From: UBA3774 sp045600025
GTDB taxonomy: Bacteria; Bacillota; Clostridia; Lachnospirales; Lachnospiraceae
DNA: 43,153 nucleotides
Direction: 5' to 3'
Assembly: GCA_045600025.1 (NCBI GenBank)
Contig: JAZRXC010000029.1
Span: 1 to 43,153 of the forward strand
Position numbers and translations under genes: made by a program. Numbering within the stretch: the stretch's first letter is position 1; every line of letters begins with the position of its first letter. This document shows, piece by piece, positions 1 through 8,024 of this stretch. The notes under the pieces are model-generated. The model searched no databases. It was given only the letters and a program-made list of their open reading frames with translations, and was not told the origin of the DNA.

Positions 1-422
1 ATATCGCACTTGTTCATGAATACGATAACGTAAGGAACGCCTACCTGACGAGCAAGAAGGATATGCTCACGAGTCTGTGCCATAACACCATCGGTAGCAG
101 CAACTACGAGGATAGCGCCATCCATCTGAGCAGCACCGGTAATCATGTTCTTAACGTAGTCAGCATGGCCGGGGCAGTCAACGTGTGCATAGTGACGAGC
201 ATCTGTCTGATACTCAACGTGTGCAGTAGAGATCGTTATACCACGAGCTCTCTCTTCGGGAGCCTTATCGATGTTCTCGAAATCTACCTTTGCATTACCG
301 GAAACGCGCTCAGCAAGAACCTTGGTGATAGCGGCGGTAAGAGTGGTTTTACCATGGTCAACATGACCGATGGTACCTATGTTACAATGCGGTTTGTTTC
401 TTTCGAATTTCTCTTTTGCCAT
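1..422 (-). CDS. tuf: Elongation factor Tu, N-terminal part (cut by window edge)
   Basis: EF-Tu is the GTPase that delivers aminoacyl-tRNA to the ribosome. The N-terminal 140 residues are present; the rest lies beyond position 1. The start is ATG at 422-420, preceded by a strong AAGGAGG ribosome binding site. Visible motifs are the P-loop GHVDHGKTT, the switch I element RGITI, DCPGHADY (G3) and the beginning of NKCD (G4). It is the last gene of the str operon on this strand, downstream of fusA with a 135-bp gap that holds its own promoter. Nothing is unusual in the visible part. Identification is very secure. Confidence 0.98.
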   Translation of the reverse strand, partial: MAKEKFERNKPHCNIGTIGHVDHGKTTLTAAITKVLAERVSGNAKVDFENIDKAPEERARGITISTAHVEYQTDARHYAHVDCPGHADYVKNMITGAAQMDGAILVVAATDGVMAQTREHILLARQVGVPYVIVFMNKCD

Positions 423-488
423 TATAAATCCTCCTTATTATGTGTCCGTGGCATGGACATATAATCTACTGTTTATTTAACCTGAATA

Positions 489-517
489 ATTGTATTATAT
501 TTACGCGTATATTTCAA
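489..517 (-). promoter_or_regulatory. Promoter of tuf (TTGAAA - 17 bp - TACAAT)
   Basis: On the minus strand a TTGAAA -35 box (517-512) is followed after exactly 17 bp by a TACAAT -10 box (494-489). It lies in the 135-bp gap between fusA and tuf, so tuf can be transcribed apart from the str operon, as in many bacteria. A small hairpin (TGTCC/GGACA, 443-459) sits in the predicted leader just before the ribosome binding site. Confidence 0.7.
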
Positions 518-557
518 GCGATTTTTACATATATAGGGCAAATATGCCGAATATATC

Positions 558-2678
558 CTACTTTGAAGGCTTGTTGGTTATAATCTTCTCCTGAACTGAC
601 TTCGGAGCCTGCTCATATTTCTCAAAGAACATTGAGTAAGCACCACGTCCCTGAGTCTTAGAACGAAGGTCTGTAGCATAACCGAACATCTCAGCAAGCG
701 GAACAAAGCCCTTGATAAGCTGCGAACCGTTAACGTTCTCCATACCTTCTATGCGACCACGACGGCTGTTGATGTCGCCGATAACGTCGCCCATGTATTC
801 TTCAGGAGTAGTAACCTCTACGCGCATGATAGGCTCAAGGATAACGCAGCCGGCCTTAGCCATAGCGTCTTTAAATGCCATAGAGCCTGCAATCTTGAAG
901 GCCATTTCAGATGAGTCAACTTCATGGTAAGAACCATCGACTACTGTAGCCTTCAGACCAAGTACGGGGTATCCGGCAAGAATACCGGCCTTCATAGCCT
1001 CTTCAATACCGTCGCTGATAGCAGGGATGTATTCCTTGGGAATAGCACCGCCGACTACTTCTGATGCAAATGCGAATGTTTCTTCACCATTGGCATCCAT
1101 CGGCTCAAAGCGAACTACGCAGTGACCATACTGTCCGCGTCCGCCGGACTGACGGGCATATTTGCTGTCTACCTGTACTGTCTGGGTAAATCCTTCCTTA
1201 TATGCTACCTGAGGAGCACCGACATTTGCCTCTACGTGGAACTCACGAAGAAGTCTGTCAACGATTATCTCAAGGTGAAGCTCACCCATACCTGCGATAA
1301 CGGTCTGACCGGTTTCCTTGTTGGTAGATACGCGGAATGTGGGATCCTCTTCAGCAAGCTTTGCAAGAGCCTCGCCCATCTTGTCCTGACCGGCTTTGGT
1401 CTTGGGCTCGATAGCGATATCGATAACGGGCTCCGGGAATACCATGGACTCGAGGATTACGGGATGAGTCTCATCGCAGAGGGTATCGCCTGTGGTAGTA
1501 AGCTTAAGACCTACTGCTGCAGCGATATCGCCTGAGTAAACCTTCTCGAGCTCTGCACGCTTATTTGCATGCATCTGCAGGATACGGCCTACACGTTCCT
1601 TCTTGTCCTTGGTTGCATTCAATACGTATGAACCGGAATTCATAGTTCCGGAGTATACGCGGAAGAATGCGAGCTTACCAACGAATGGATCTGTCATAAT
1701 CTTAAATGCCAGCGCACTGAAAGGCTCTTCATCAGAGCTGTGACGCTCAATTTCATTTCCGTTAAGGTCTACGCCCTTAATAGCGGGAATGTCTGTAGGT
1801 GCGGGCATGTATTCGATAACTGCATCAAGAAGCTTCTGAACACCTCTGTTGCGGTAAGCTGAACCACAGCATACCGGAATGGCAGTGCACTCGCAAGTGC
1901 CCTTACGAAGAGCTGCTTTAAGCTGCTCATTAGTGGGCTCCTCACCCTCGAGATAGGTCATCATAAGATCATCATCGAGTTCGCAAATCTGCTCAATCAT
2001 CTTGGTACGGTATTCTTCTGCCTGATCCTTCATGTCATCGGGAACATCACAGATAGTGATATCCTCGCCCTTGTCATCATTGTAGATGTATGCTTTCATC
2101 TCAAAAAGATCGATGATTCCCTTGAATGCATCTTCCTTTCCGATGGGAAGCTCTACGCAGATGGGGTTCTTCTTCAGACGGTCACGAATCTGGTCAACAG
2201 CTCCGTAGAAATTAGCTCCCATGATATCCATCTTGTTGATGAATGCCATACGGGGAACATTATAGGTATCAGCCTGACGCCATACGTTCTCTGACTGGGG
2301 CTCAACACCGCCCTTGGCGCAAAATACGCCGACAGCGCCGTCAAGCACGCGCAGTGAACGCTCAACTTCTACGGTAAAGTCTACGTGACCGGGGGTATCA
2401 ATGATATTGATACGATGCTCCAGGGCACCGGGTGCCGGTTTGCAGTCTTTCTGAAGTGTCCAGTGACATGTTGTTGCTGCAGATGTAATAGTAATACCAC
2501 GCTCCTGCTCCTGTTCCATCCAGTCCATGGTAGCAGTACCTTCGTGGGTATTACCAATCTTGTAATTGATTCCGGTGTAATACAGGATACGCTCTGACAG
2601 TGTAGTTTTGCCGGCGTCAATATGAGCCATAATACCTATATTACGTGTTCTCTCTAGTGGATACTCTCTTCCTGCCAC
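558..2678 (-). CDS. fusA: Elongation factor G
   Basis: This is the translocation GTPase of the ribosome, 706 residues, the normal full length. The start is GTG at 2678-2676, seven bases after an AGGAGG site, giving MAGREYPLERTRNIGIMAHI. The GTPase domain shows AHIDAGKTT near residue 18, RGITI, DTPGHVDF near residue 93 and NKMD near residue 148. The remainder carries the EF-G domains II-V, including GMGELHLE and SGGRGQYG. It follows rpsG by 15 bp, so it is co-transcribed in the str operon. The long domain match leaves no real alternative. Confidence 0.99.
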   Translation of the reverse strand: MAGREYPLERTRNIGIMAHIDAGKTTLSERILYYTGINYKIGNTHEGTATMDWMEQEQERGITITSAATTCHWTLQKDCKPAPGALEHRINIIDTPGHVDFTVEVERSLRVLDGAVGVFCAKGGVEPQSENVWRQADTYNVPRMAFINKMDIMGANFYGAVDQIRDRLKKNPICVELPIGKEDAFKGIIDLFEMKAYIYNDDKGEDITICDVPDDMKDQAEEYRTKMIEQICELDDDLMMTYLEGEEPTNEQLKAALRKGTCECTAIPVCCGSAYRNRGVQKLLDAVIEYMPAPTDIPAIKGVDLNGNEIERHSSDEEPFSALAFKIMTDPFVGKLAFFRVYSGTMNSGSYVLNATKDKKERVGRILQMHANKRAELEKVYSGDIAAAVGLKLTTTGDTLCDETHPVILESMVFPEPVIDIAIEPKTKAGQDKMGEALAKLAEEDPTFRVSTNKETGQTVIAGMGELHLEIIVDRLLREFHVEANVGAPQVAYKEGFTQTVQVDSKYARQSGGRGQYGHCVVRFEPMDANGEETFAFASEVVGGAIPKEYIPAISDGIEEAMKAGILAGYPVLGLKATVVDGSYHEVDSSEMAFKIAGSMAFKDAMAKAGCVILEPIMRVEVTTPEEYMGDVIGDINSRRGRIEGMENVNGSQLIKGFVPLAEMFGYATDLRSKTQGRGAYSMFFEKYEQAPKSVQEKIITNKPSK

Positions 2679-2693
2679 AAGAATGCCTCCTAA

Positions 2694-3164
2694 TTAAAAT
2701 CTGAAATGGGAGAACGCCTTGTTTGCATCAGCCATCTTATGCATATCTTCCTTCCTCTTTACTGCTGCACCTGTATTGTTAGATGCATCAAGGATTTCTG
2801 CTGCAAGACGATCAATCATTGTCTTCTCACCGCGCTTGCGTGAGAACATTGTGAGCCAGCGGAGCGCCAGAGCCTGGCGTCTTGCGGGCTTAACTTCGAT
2901 AGGAACCTGATAAGTTGCACCACCGATACGCTTTGCTTTTACTTCCAGCTGAGGCATGATATTGTTCATTGCTTCATCAAATACCTCAAGAGCAGGCTTG
3001 CCTGCCTTCTCTTCTACCTGGGCAAATGCACCGTATACGATCTTCTGTGCAACCCCTTTCTTGCCGTCCAGCATAATGTTGTTGATAAGCTTTGTTACAA
3101 CAACGTTATTGTAGATAGGATCAGCAAGTACTTCTCTTTTTTGGGTATGTCCTTTTCTAGGCAC
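2694..3164 (-). CDS. rpsG: 30S ribosomal protein S7
   Basis: This is a 156-residue primary 16S rRNA-binding protein of the 30S head, of normal length. The start is GTG at 3164-3162, preceded by AAGGAGGG. Typical S7 sequence is visible: MPRKGHTQKRE, an NNIMLDGKKGVAQ stretch, GGATYQVPIEVKP, RRQALALRWL and a C-terminal AFSHFRF. It lies between rpsL and fusA. In E. coli, S7 also represses translation by binding the rpsL-rpsG gap; the corresponding gap here is long and structured (see that entry). Confidence 0.98.
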   Translation of the reverse strand: MPRKGHTQKREVLADPIYNNVVVTKLINNIMLDGKKGVAQKIVYGAFAQVEEKAGKPALEVFDEAMNNIMPQLEVKAKRIGGATYQVPIEVKPARRQALALRWLTMFSRKRGEKTMIDRLAAEILDASNNTGAAVKRKEDMHKMADANKAFSHFRF

Positions 3165-3341
3165 GTTTCTTCCCTCCTTAAATATTTACCCTTTCGGGCA
3201 TTTAATTCATCGGTACTCACCTATGTCTAAAGTGTTCGAGCCATCGGCCATGCCCTTCTATTATAGAAAAGCTGCCTTTTGGCATATAACAGTTAGATAG
3301 TGCGTTACCTTGCATGTCTTTCGACATGCGACTCGCTAAGA
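3165..3341 (-). promoter_or_regulatory. Structured rpsL-rpsG intercistronic region, candidate S7 autoregulatory site
   Basis: The gap between rpsL and rpsG is 177 bp, long for this operon. Read on the minus strand it contains a perfect 7-bp hairpin with a GAAA tetraloop (GCATGTC/GACATGC, 3329-3312), a TGCC-AAAA-GGCA hairpin, and a CCC-GAAA-GGG hairpin just before the rpsG ribosome binding site. There is no clear U-tract terminator. By analogy with E. coli, where S7 binds this gap, it may be a translational feedback site; that is inference. A lone TATAAT sits inside but without a good -35. Confidence 0.4.
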
Positions 3342-3755
3342 TTACTTCTTGGGTCTCTTAGCACCATACTTAGAACGAGCCTGTTTACGATTGGCTACAC
3401 CGGCCGTATCAAGAGTGCCGCGCACGATATGATAACGGGTACCGGGAAGATCCTTTACTCTGCCGCCGCGTACGAGTACTACGCTATGCTCCTGAAGGTT
3501 GTGTCCTTCACCGGGAATATAGCTTGTTACCTCGATACCATTGGAGAGACGTACTCTGGCAATCTTACGAAGAGCTGAGTTAGGCTTCTTAGGTGTGGTG
3601 GTCTTTACTGCTGTGCAGACGCCACGCTTCTGAGGAGCGGACTCGTCAGTTGCCTTCTTGTGAAGTGAATTGTAGCCCTTCTGGAGTGCGGGAGCTGTGG
3701 ACTTCTTCTCAGATGTCTGTCTGCCCTTACGTACTAACTGGTTAAATGTAGGCAT
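3342..3755 (-). CDS. rpsL: 30S ribosomal protein S12
   Basis: S12 is a decoding-centre protein of the 30S subunit. It has 137 residues and starts at ATG 3755-3753 after an AAGGAGG site. The two streptomycin-linked loops are the usual wild-type sequences, TTPKKPNSALRK and GRVKDLPGTRYH, so no classical rpsL resistance substitution is visible. It is the first gene of the str operon, with a promoter about 70-100 bp upstream. Identification is certain. Confidence 0.99.
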   Translation of the reverse strand: MPTFNQLVRKGRQTSEKKSTAPALQKGYNSLHKKATDESAPQKRGVCTAVKTTTPKKPNSALRKIARVRLSNGIEVTSYIPGEGHNLQEHSVVLVRGGRVKDLPGTRYHIVRGTLDTAGVANRKQARSKYGAKRPKK

Positions 3756-3784
3756 GCTTTTTCCTCCTTATTTTTATTACGTGT

Positions 3785-3812
3785 TTTTGCGCACGAAAAA
3801 ACCTGCGCAAAA
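3785..3812 (-). promoter_or_regulatory. Hairpin at the 5' end of the str operon leader
   Basis: A 9-bp perfect inverted repeat, TTTTGCGCA/TGCGCAAAA with a 10-base loop, starts about 7 bases after the predicted transcription start of the str operon (about 3819). No U-tract follows, so it is not an obvious terminator. It could protect the mRNA 5' end or take part in regulation of the operon. Confidence 0.45.
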
Positions 3813-3825
3813 GACGCGCCCAAAT

Positions 3826-3854
3826 AATATACCAAAACGTGTTCGTAAAGTCAA
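3826..3854 (-). promoter_or_regulatory. str operon promoter (TTGACT - 17 bp - TATATT)
   Basis: On the minus strand TTGACT (3854-3849) and TATATT (3831-3826) are separated by exactly 17 bp. The predicted transcript starts near 3819, giving a leader of roughly 64 bases before rpsL. This is a near-consensus sigma-A promoter, as expected for ribosomal protein genes. Confidence 0.75.
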
Positions 3855-3896
3855 GAAAAATTTACTGATTTGCGGCAGATTTGTATTACCGCTCTG

Positions 3897-4316
3897 CCTC
3901 CTGCGCTCGGAAATGCTCGCGTCTGCGCATCTTATATTCGCGGCACATTAGCAACGGCAAACGTGTCACGATGCCTACCTCGTCTTCGCCGCCTATAATG
4001 CCACTCGCTCCGACTCCCACCGAAACGGGAGCTCTCCGCTCGGGCGGCTAGGCTCGACTCGCCAACGGCCCTGCTCCAATGTTTGCCTTATGCAAAATGT
4101 GCCGCCTAGCATGAGCCAAATAACTAGGTAGCGAGCGCGCTGCGCACTGATGCGCACCGTAAGAGGCGCCCGGCGGGTACTTCCGAGGCGCCTACGGCGT
4201 CCGACAAAAGTGGAATGCGAGCCGCGAAGCCGGCGACAAATTGGTACGCCGAGCTGCGCCTCTTTAAGCGTGCGAGGAAGATGCGCAGACGCGAGCGTTT
4301 GCAAAAGCGCAGGAGG
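3897..4316. repeat. Long imperfect inverted repeat bracketing repeat copy 1
   Basis: The arm at 3897-3933 (CCTCCTGCGC...TGCGCATCTT) is repeated in inverse orientation at 4278-4316. The first 19 bases of the right arm, AAGATGCGCAGACGCGAGC, are an exact complement and the outer AGGAGG also matches, with a few changes in the middle. The arms enclose the 175-bp repeat core plus about 170 bp of further GC-rich, palindrome-rich DNA (TGCGCA twice, GGCGCC twice). The layout resembles a non-autonomous mobile element or a large folded RNA. No transposase is visible. Confidence 0.6.
3934..4108 (+). repeat. Interspersed GC-rich repeat, copy 1 (175 bp)
   Basis: This block aligns without gaps to 8025-8199 at a constant offset of 4091. 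I count 7 mismatches in 175 bases (about 96% identity). Its two ends are imperfect inverted repeats: GCGGCACATT followed by GGCAAAC on the left, and the complement GTTTGCC then AATGTGCCGC on the right. It has no coding potential I can recognise. It could be a MITE-like element or a structured non-coding RNA. The copies have the same orientation. Confidence 0.85.
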
Positions 4317-4335
4317 CGGTGCGGGAATATTATAT

Positions 4336-4364
4336 TTGCAACACATTTGTCCTGGCGGTATAAT
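4336..4364 (+). promoter_or_regulatory. glgB promoter (TTGCAA - 17 bp - TATAAT) placing +1 at the start codon
   Basis: TTGCAA (4336-4341) and a perfect TATAAT (4359-4364) are 17 bp apart. Transcription would start 6-8 bases after the -10, at about 4370-4372, and the glgB ATG is at 4371-4373. No Shine-Dalgarno sequence lies in front of this ATG. The arrangement predicts a leaderless glgB mRNA. Confidence 0.65.
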
Positions 4365-4370
4365 GGCAGT

Positions 4371-6278
4371 ATGGCGAGGCAAGAAAAGCGTCCGGCAGGG
4401 TTCTTTTCGGAGTATGACCGATACCTCTTCGGACACGGAACACATTACGAAATATACAAAAAACTCGGCGCACACGAAATGACAGTAAAAGGCGTGCGCG
4501 GAGTGTATTTTGCGTGCTGGGCACCGCACGCCAAAACCGTCAGCGTCATCGGCGACTTCAACTCATGGAACCCCGACGATGCGATGATGACACTCGCACC
4601 CGGCACTGACGACATATACGAAATCTTTATCCCCGGCGCGAAGGTAGGGGAACTGTATAAATTCCATGTACAGAGCGCCCGGGGCAAATATACCGACAAA
4701 GCCGACCCTTACGCTACGGCCGCAGAACTCCGCCCCGGCACGGCATCACGCATTTGCAAGTTAAGCGGATACCGCTGGAAGGACGAGACGTGGCTAGAGG
4801 CTCGCGCAGGCAAGACCGCCTACGCGGAAAAGCTTGCGATATACGAGGTCCATCCGGGCAGCTTCATGCGACACCCGAACGGAGACTTTTATACATATAA
4901 GCAGCTCGCAGAGCGCCTGATTCCATACGCGTGCGAGATGGGATACACCCACATCGAGCTGATAGGCATCGCCGAGTATCCGTATGACGGCTCATGGGGA
5001 TACCAGGTGACAGGGTATTACGCGCCGACCTCGCGCTACGGCACGCCCCGCGAATTCATGGAATTTGTGGACGCATGTCACACAGCGGGACTGGGCGTTA
5101 TCCTCGACTGGGTGCCGGCGCATTTCCCCAAAGACCTGCACGGCCTTTACAAATGGGACGGCGGCGCGACCTACGAATACAAAGACCCCAAGAAGATGGA
5201 ACACCCTGACTGGGGCACACACATATTTGATTACAGCAGCCCCGAGGTCACCAATTTCCTCATAGCAAATGCGCTTTTCTGGGCGCGCGAGTACCACATC
5301 GACGGCCTGCGTGTGGACGCGGTCGCATCAATGCTGTACCTTGATTACGGCAAGAAAGAGGGCGAATGGACGCCGAACAAATTCGGGGGAAATGAAAACC
5401 TCGAAGCTATAGAATTCTTAAAGCATTTCAACAGCATTATGCGAAAAGAGTGTCCCGGCGTGATTACGATAGCGGAAGAGAGCACCGCATTTGCCGGCAT
5501 TACGAAATGGCCGGAGGACGGCGGGCTTGGTTTTACATTCAAATGGAACATGGGCTGGATGCACGATTTCCTTGAGTACTGCAGTTGCGATCCGTATTTC
5601 AGAAAAGGCAACCACAACAAGATGACATTTGGCATCACATATATCGGCAGCGAGAATTTCATCCTGGTACTCTCGCACGATGAAGTGGTGCATCTGAAAA
5701 AATCAATCATCGAAAAATTCCCGGGCGATGACGAAGCAAAATTCGCCTCGCTCCGCACGGCATATACATTCTTTGTCGGACACCCCGGCAAGAAGCTTCT
5801 CTTTATGGGACAGGATTTCGGGCAGAGGCGCGAATGGTCCGAAGAGCGCGAGCTGGACTGGCCGCTTCTCGCGGATCCCCGCCATGCCGGTGTGCAGAAA
5901 TACTTCGCAGATCTTCTGAAGATTTACAACACGCACCCTGCGCTCTACACCCGCGAATGGGGCTTCCCGGCATTTGAATGGATCAACGCAGACGACGCAA
6001 GCCGCAGTATATTCAGCTTCGTGCGTTTTTCGGAAACCGGCAAGAAGAGCCTGCTTTTCGTAACGAATTTCACACCGGTGGCGCGCCCTGAGTATCGTGT
6101 CGGCGTGCCGGGCCCCGGATCATACACACTGCTGCTTGATGAAAAGCGCGGCGCATACGGACGCGGCGTGAAAAAACTCGTCCTCACTGCCGAGCACTCT
6201 GAATGCGACGGGCGCGAGTGGAGCATTGCCTATCCGCTTGCCGCTTTCGGCGCGGCAATATTTGAGTTTGACGCGTAA
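4371..6278 (+). CDS. glgB: 1,4-alpha-glucan branching enzyme (GH13)
   Basis: It forms alpha-1,6 branches in glycogen by cutting and transferring alpha-1,4 chains in the cytoplasm. The protein has 635 residues, a usual length. An N-terminal CBM48-like domain (about 20-110: GVYFACWAPHAKTVSVIGDFNSW) precedes the GH13 barrel, which has the nucleophile in DGLRVDAVASMLYLDY (Asp near 314), the acid in ITIAEEST (Glu near 367) and the LSHDEVVH box (near 436). An open frame extends upstream to 4215, but that part is Arg-rich repeat DNA, so ATG 4371 is the better start. No other glycogen genes are adjacent. The motif EYPYDGSWGYQ replaces the common EHPFDGSWGYQ. Confidence 0.93.
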   Translation: MARQEKRPAGFFSEYDRYLFGHGTHYEIYKKLGAHEMTVKGVRGVYFACWAPHAKTVSVIGDFNSWNPDDAMMTLAPGTDDIYEIFIPGAKVGELYKFHVQSARGKYTDKADPYATAAELRPGTASRICKLSGYRWKDETWLEARAGKTAYAEKLAIYEVHPGSFMRHPNGDFYTYKQLAERLIPYACEMGYTHIELIGIAEYPYDGSWGYQVTGYYAPTSRYGTPREFMEFVDACHTAGLGVILDWVPAHFPKDLHGLYKWDGGATYEYKDPKKMEHPDWGTHIFDYSSPEVTNFLIANALFWAREYHIDGLRVDAVASMLYLDYGKKEGEWTPNKFGGNENLEAIEFLKHFNSIMRKECPGVITIAEESTAFAGITKWPEDGGLGFTFKWNMGWMHDFLEYCSCDPYFRKGNHNKMTFGITYIGSENFILVLSHDEVVHLKKSIIEKFPGDDEAKFASLRTAYTFFVGHPGKKLLFMGQDFGQRREWSEERELDWPLLADPRHAGVQKYFADLLKIYNTHPALYTREWGFPAFEWINADDASRSIFSFVRFSETGKKSLLFVTNFTPVARPEYRVGVPGPGSYTLLLDEKRGAYGRGVKKLVLTAEHSECDGREWSIAYPLAAFGAAIFEFDA

Positions 6279-6375
6279 ATGTTGTATACTACATTGTGCT
6301 TATCCGTTTAGCCGGATGAGATAAAATATTTCAGTACGTACGGTATCCCGCGAGGGAACTATAACGGAGGAAATC
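6279..6375 (+). promoter_or_regulatory. Leader of the ECF S-component gene with two small hairpins
   Basis: The 97-bp gap after glgB contains a short ATCCG/CGGAT hairpin (about 6302-6316), a CCC-GCGA-GGG hairpin (about 6347-6356), and a good AACGGAGGA ribosome binding site. ECF vitamin-transporter genes often have riboswitches, but I could not match this leader to a class I know. Promoter boxes are unclear. Confidence 0.3.
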
Positions 6376-6948
6376 ATGCATATTAAAACTAAAAGACTGG
6401 CCGGCACCGGGCTGCTTACAGCTGTTGTCATTGTGCTTCAACTACTGGCGATAATCATACGCCCGACCGGAATTTTCAACATCACGCTCTGCCTCGTGCC
6501 GATTGTTGTAGGCGCGGCTATCTACGGTATAGGTGCAGGCGCGTGGCTTGGATTCGTATTCGGAGCAGTAGTGCTCGCAACGGATTCTTCTTTGTTCCTT
6601 GCAATTAATCCGATCGGCACGGTCGTAACCGTTCTTGCCAAGGGCTTTCTTGCAGGACTTTTATCAGCCGTTATCTATAAGCTTCTCGCCCGCGTAAATA
6701 CCTGGACAGGCGCTATAGGAGCGGCAATCATTTGCCCCGTGGTAAATACCGGAACCTTTGTCATAGGTTGCCATCTGTTTTTCATGGACGCAATCAACGG
6801 ATGGGCTGCGGAGGCGGGCTATGCCGATGGCGGACTTTATCTTATCGCCGTAATTGTCGGCGTGAATTTCTTGATTGAGCTTGCGGTAAATGCGATGCTT
6901 TCGTCAGTGATTGTGCGAATCATTTCCGCCGGTAAAAATATGCATTGA
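6376..6948 (+). CDS. ECF transporter S-component (substrate unknown)
   Basis: A 190-residue, highly hydrophobic protein with about six membrane segments. Its order and Gly/Ala-rich helices (LTAVVIVLQLLAIIIRPTG, GAAIYGIGAGAWLGFVFGAVV, and a late segment near 155-175) fit the substrate-binding S-component of energy-coupling factor importers for vitamins or metals. Such proteins work with a shared EcfA/EcfA'/EcfT module, which is not in this window. The start is ATG after CGGAGGAAATC. Substrate cannot be assigned from sequence alone, and the neighbours (glgB, AEC permease) do not help. Confidence 0.8.
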   Translation: MHIKTKRLAGTGLLTAVVIVLQLLAIIIRPTGIFNITLCLVPIVVGAAIYGIGAGAWLGFVFGAVVLATDSSLFLAINPIGTVVTVLAKGFLAGLLSAVIYKLLARVNTWTGAIGAAIICPVVNTGTFVIGCHLFFMDAINGWAAEAGYADGGLYLIAVIVGVNFLIELAVNAMLSSVIVRIISAGKNMH

Positions 6949-6976
6949 TGTCATTCCTTAAGGAGAGAGAAAAATC

Positions 6977-7924
6977 ATGAATGATTTATTGATCAACGTT
7001 ATACCGTTGCTGCTTCTTATTGCTTTCGGATTTGCGCTGCGCCGCATGAACTATTTCGAAGAGTCCACCATCAAGAAGCTTACTTCTTTTGTCGCAAATG
7101 TTATCGTTCCCTGCGTTATTTTCAATACCATTTTGAACCTGGAGATAAGAGTCGATCACATCGTGCTTTCTGCCAGCTTCTTTTTGCTGCTCGCCATCAT
7201 TACCGTAGCGAGCTACATTATCTACAAAGTGTTTCATCTTAAGAGGAAGTTTTTTGTATTCTTCAATGGCGTGTTTTCTGTAGGGCTTGCAGGTATCTCA
7301 CTGTTCTCTGCTACTTTCGGGGCTGAGCACATGGAGTACATGGCGGCTATCACAGTTGGTCACGAGCTTTTCATCGCACTCATTTTTGTTACGGGTGCTA
7401 AGATCTGGCTCGCCGATGAAAAACTCAATGTTAAGACTGTCTTCAAGAATCTGCGTTCTCCGCTTTTTATCATGGTGGCTATTGCGCTTATTCTTAATCT
7501 TACCGGATGGGCTGATGCGGTGAAGGCTAATGTTATCGGTAATTGTGTTGTGTCTGCTATTTCCAAGGTTGCGAGTATCACTACTCCGCTGACTATGATT
7601 ATCATTGGTTATCTGATTAACTTTAAGGATAAGAGTCGTATCAAGGAGAGCTTCCTGTATGCGGGTCTCAGGCTGCTTTTGACTTTCGGGTTCGGTTATC
7701 TTTTGAAGTTCCTGCTTCTTGACCATGTTATTGCTCCGGATATCTATTTTGATTATGCGTACTTTACGGTTATTGCCGGTTTTGGTTCTGCGATTCTTAT
7801 TGCGCTTGTCGGGCAGCATGGTGATAAGGAGGAGATGGAAGTGTGCAGTAATGCTTACGTTATTAACGTTATTACTTTCATTGCGATTTTTGTCGGGTTT
7901 GTTGCGATCGTCGGTGCTGTATAA
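6977..7924 (+). CDS. AEC-family membrane transporter
   Basis: A 315-residue protein of the auxin efflux carrier (AEC) family. Bacterial members are mainly uncharacterised permeases, some for malate, malonate or other organic anions. About ten membrane helices are visible in two halves, with the family features FVANVIVPCVIFNTIL near residue 38 and the glycine-containing break VIAGFGSAILIALVGQ near the C-terminus. The start ATG follows AAGGAGAGAG. It lies 28 bp after the ECF S-component and ends just before a strong terminator, so the two probably share a transcript. Confidence 0.88.
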   Translation: MNDLLINVIPLLLLIAFGFALRRMNYFEESTIKKLTSFVANVIVPCVIFNTILNLEIRVDHIVLSASFFLLLAIITVASYIIYKVFHLKRKFFVFFNGVFSVGLAGISLFSATFGAEHMEYMAAITVGHELFIALIFVTGAKIWLADEKLNVKTVFKNLRSPLFIMVAIALILNLTGWADAVKANVIGNCVVSAISKVASITTPLTMIIIGYLINFKDKSRIKESFLYAGLRLLLTFGFGYLLKFLLLDHVIAPDIYFDYAYFTVIAGFGSAILIALVGQHGDKEEMEVCSNAYVINVITFIAIFVGFVAIVGAV

Positions 7925-7946
7925 CCGCTGCTTTTTCATTAAATTA

Positions 7947-7972
7947 CGCCCCTTGTGCAAGGGGCGTTTTTT
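7947..7972 (+). terminator. Rho-independent terminator after the AEC permease gene
   Basis: A perfect 9-bp stem CGCCCCTTG/CAAGGGGCG (7947-7955 and 7958-7966) is followed by a run of six T. It ends the glgB-ecf-AEC transcription block. Confidence 0.92.
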
Positions 7973-8024
7973 ATTTGCGCTACTCGCGCTCGCGTCTGCA
8001 CATCCTCCGCGCACACAGCCTTGC

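Larger units (their letters stand above)
3756..4370. other. 615-bp gene-free divergent region between rpsL and glgB
   Basis: This stretch contains, in order, the str operon leader hairpin and promoter (minus strand), a GC-rich repeat element with a core of 175 bp and flanking inverted arms, and the glgB promoter (plus strand). Open frames reading through it are low-complexity, rich in Arg, Ala and Ser, and match no family I recognise, so I treat it as non-coding. Confidence 0.75.

Noticed and set aside
4215..4370. Upstream extension of the branching enzyme frame
   Set aside because: The added 52 residues are Arg-rich, come from repeat DNA, and have no match to the branching enzyme family; the promoter -10 lies inside this stretch.
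3993..4529. 178-codon minus-strand frame across the repeat and the glgB start
   Set aside because: It reads antisense through the repeat and promoter, has low-complexity composition and no recognisable family.
6279..6375. Riboswitch before the ECF S-component
   Set aside because: No core motif of a class I can recognise was found and the leader is under 100 bases; left as an unassigned structured leader.
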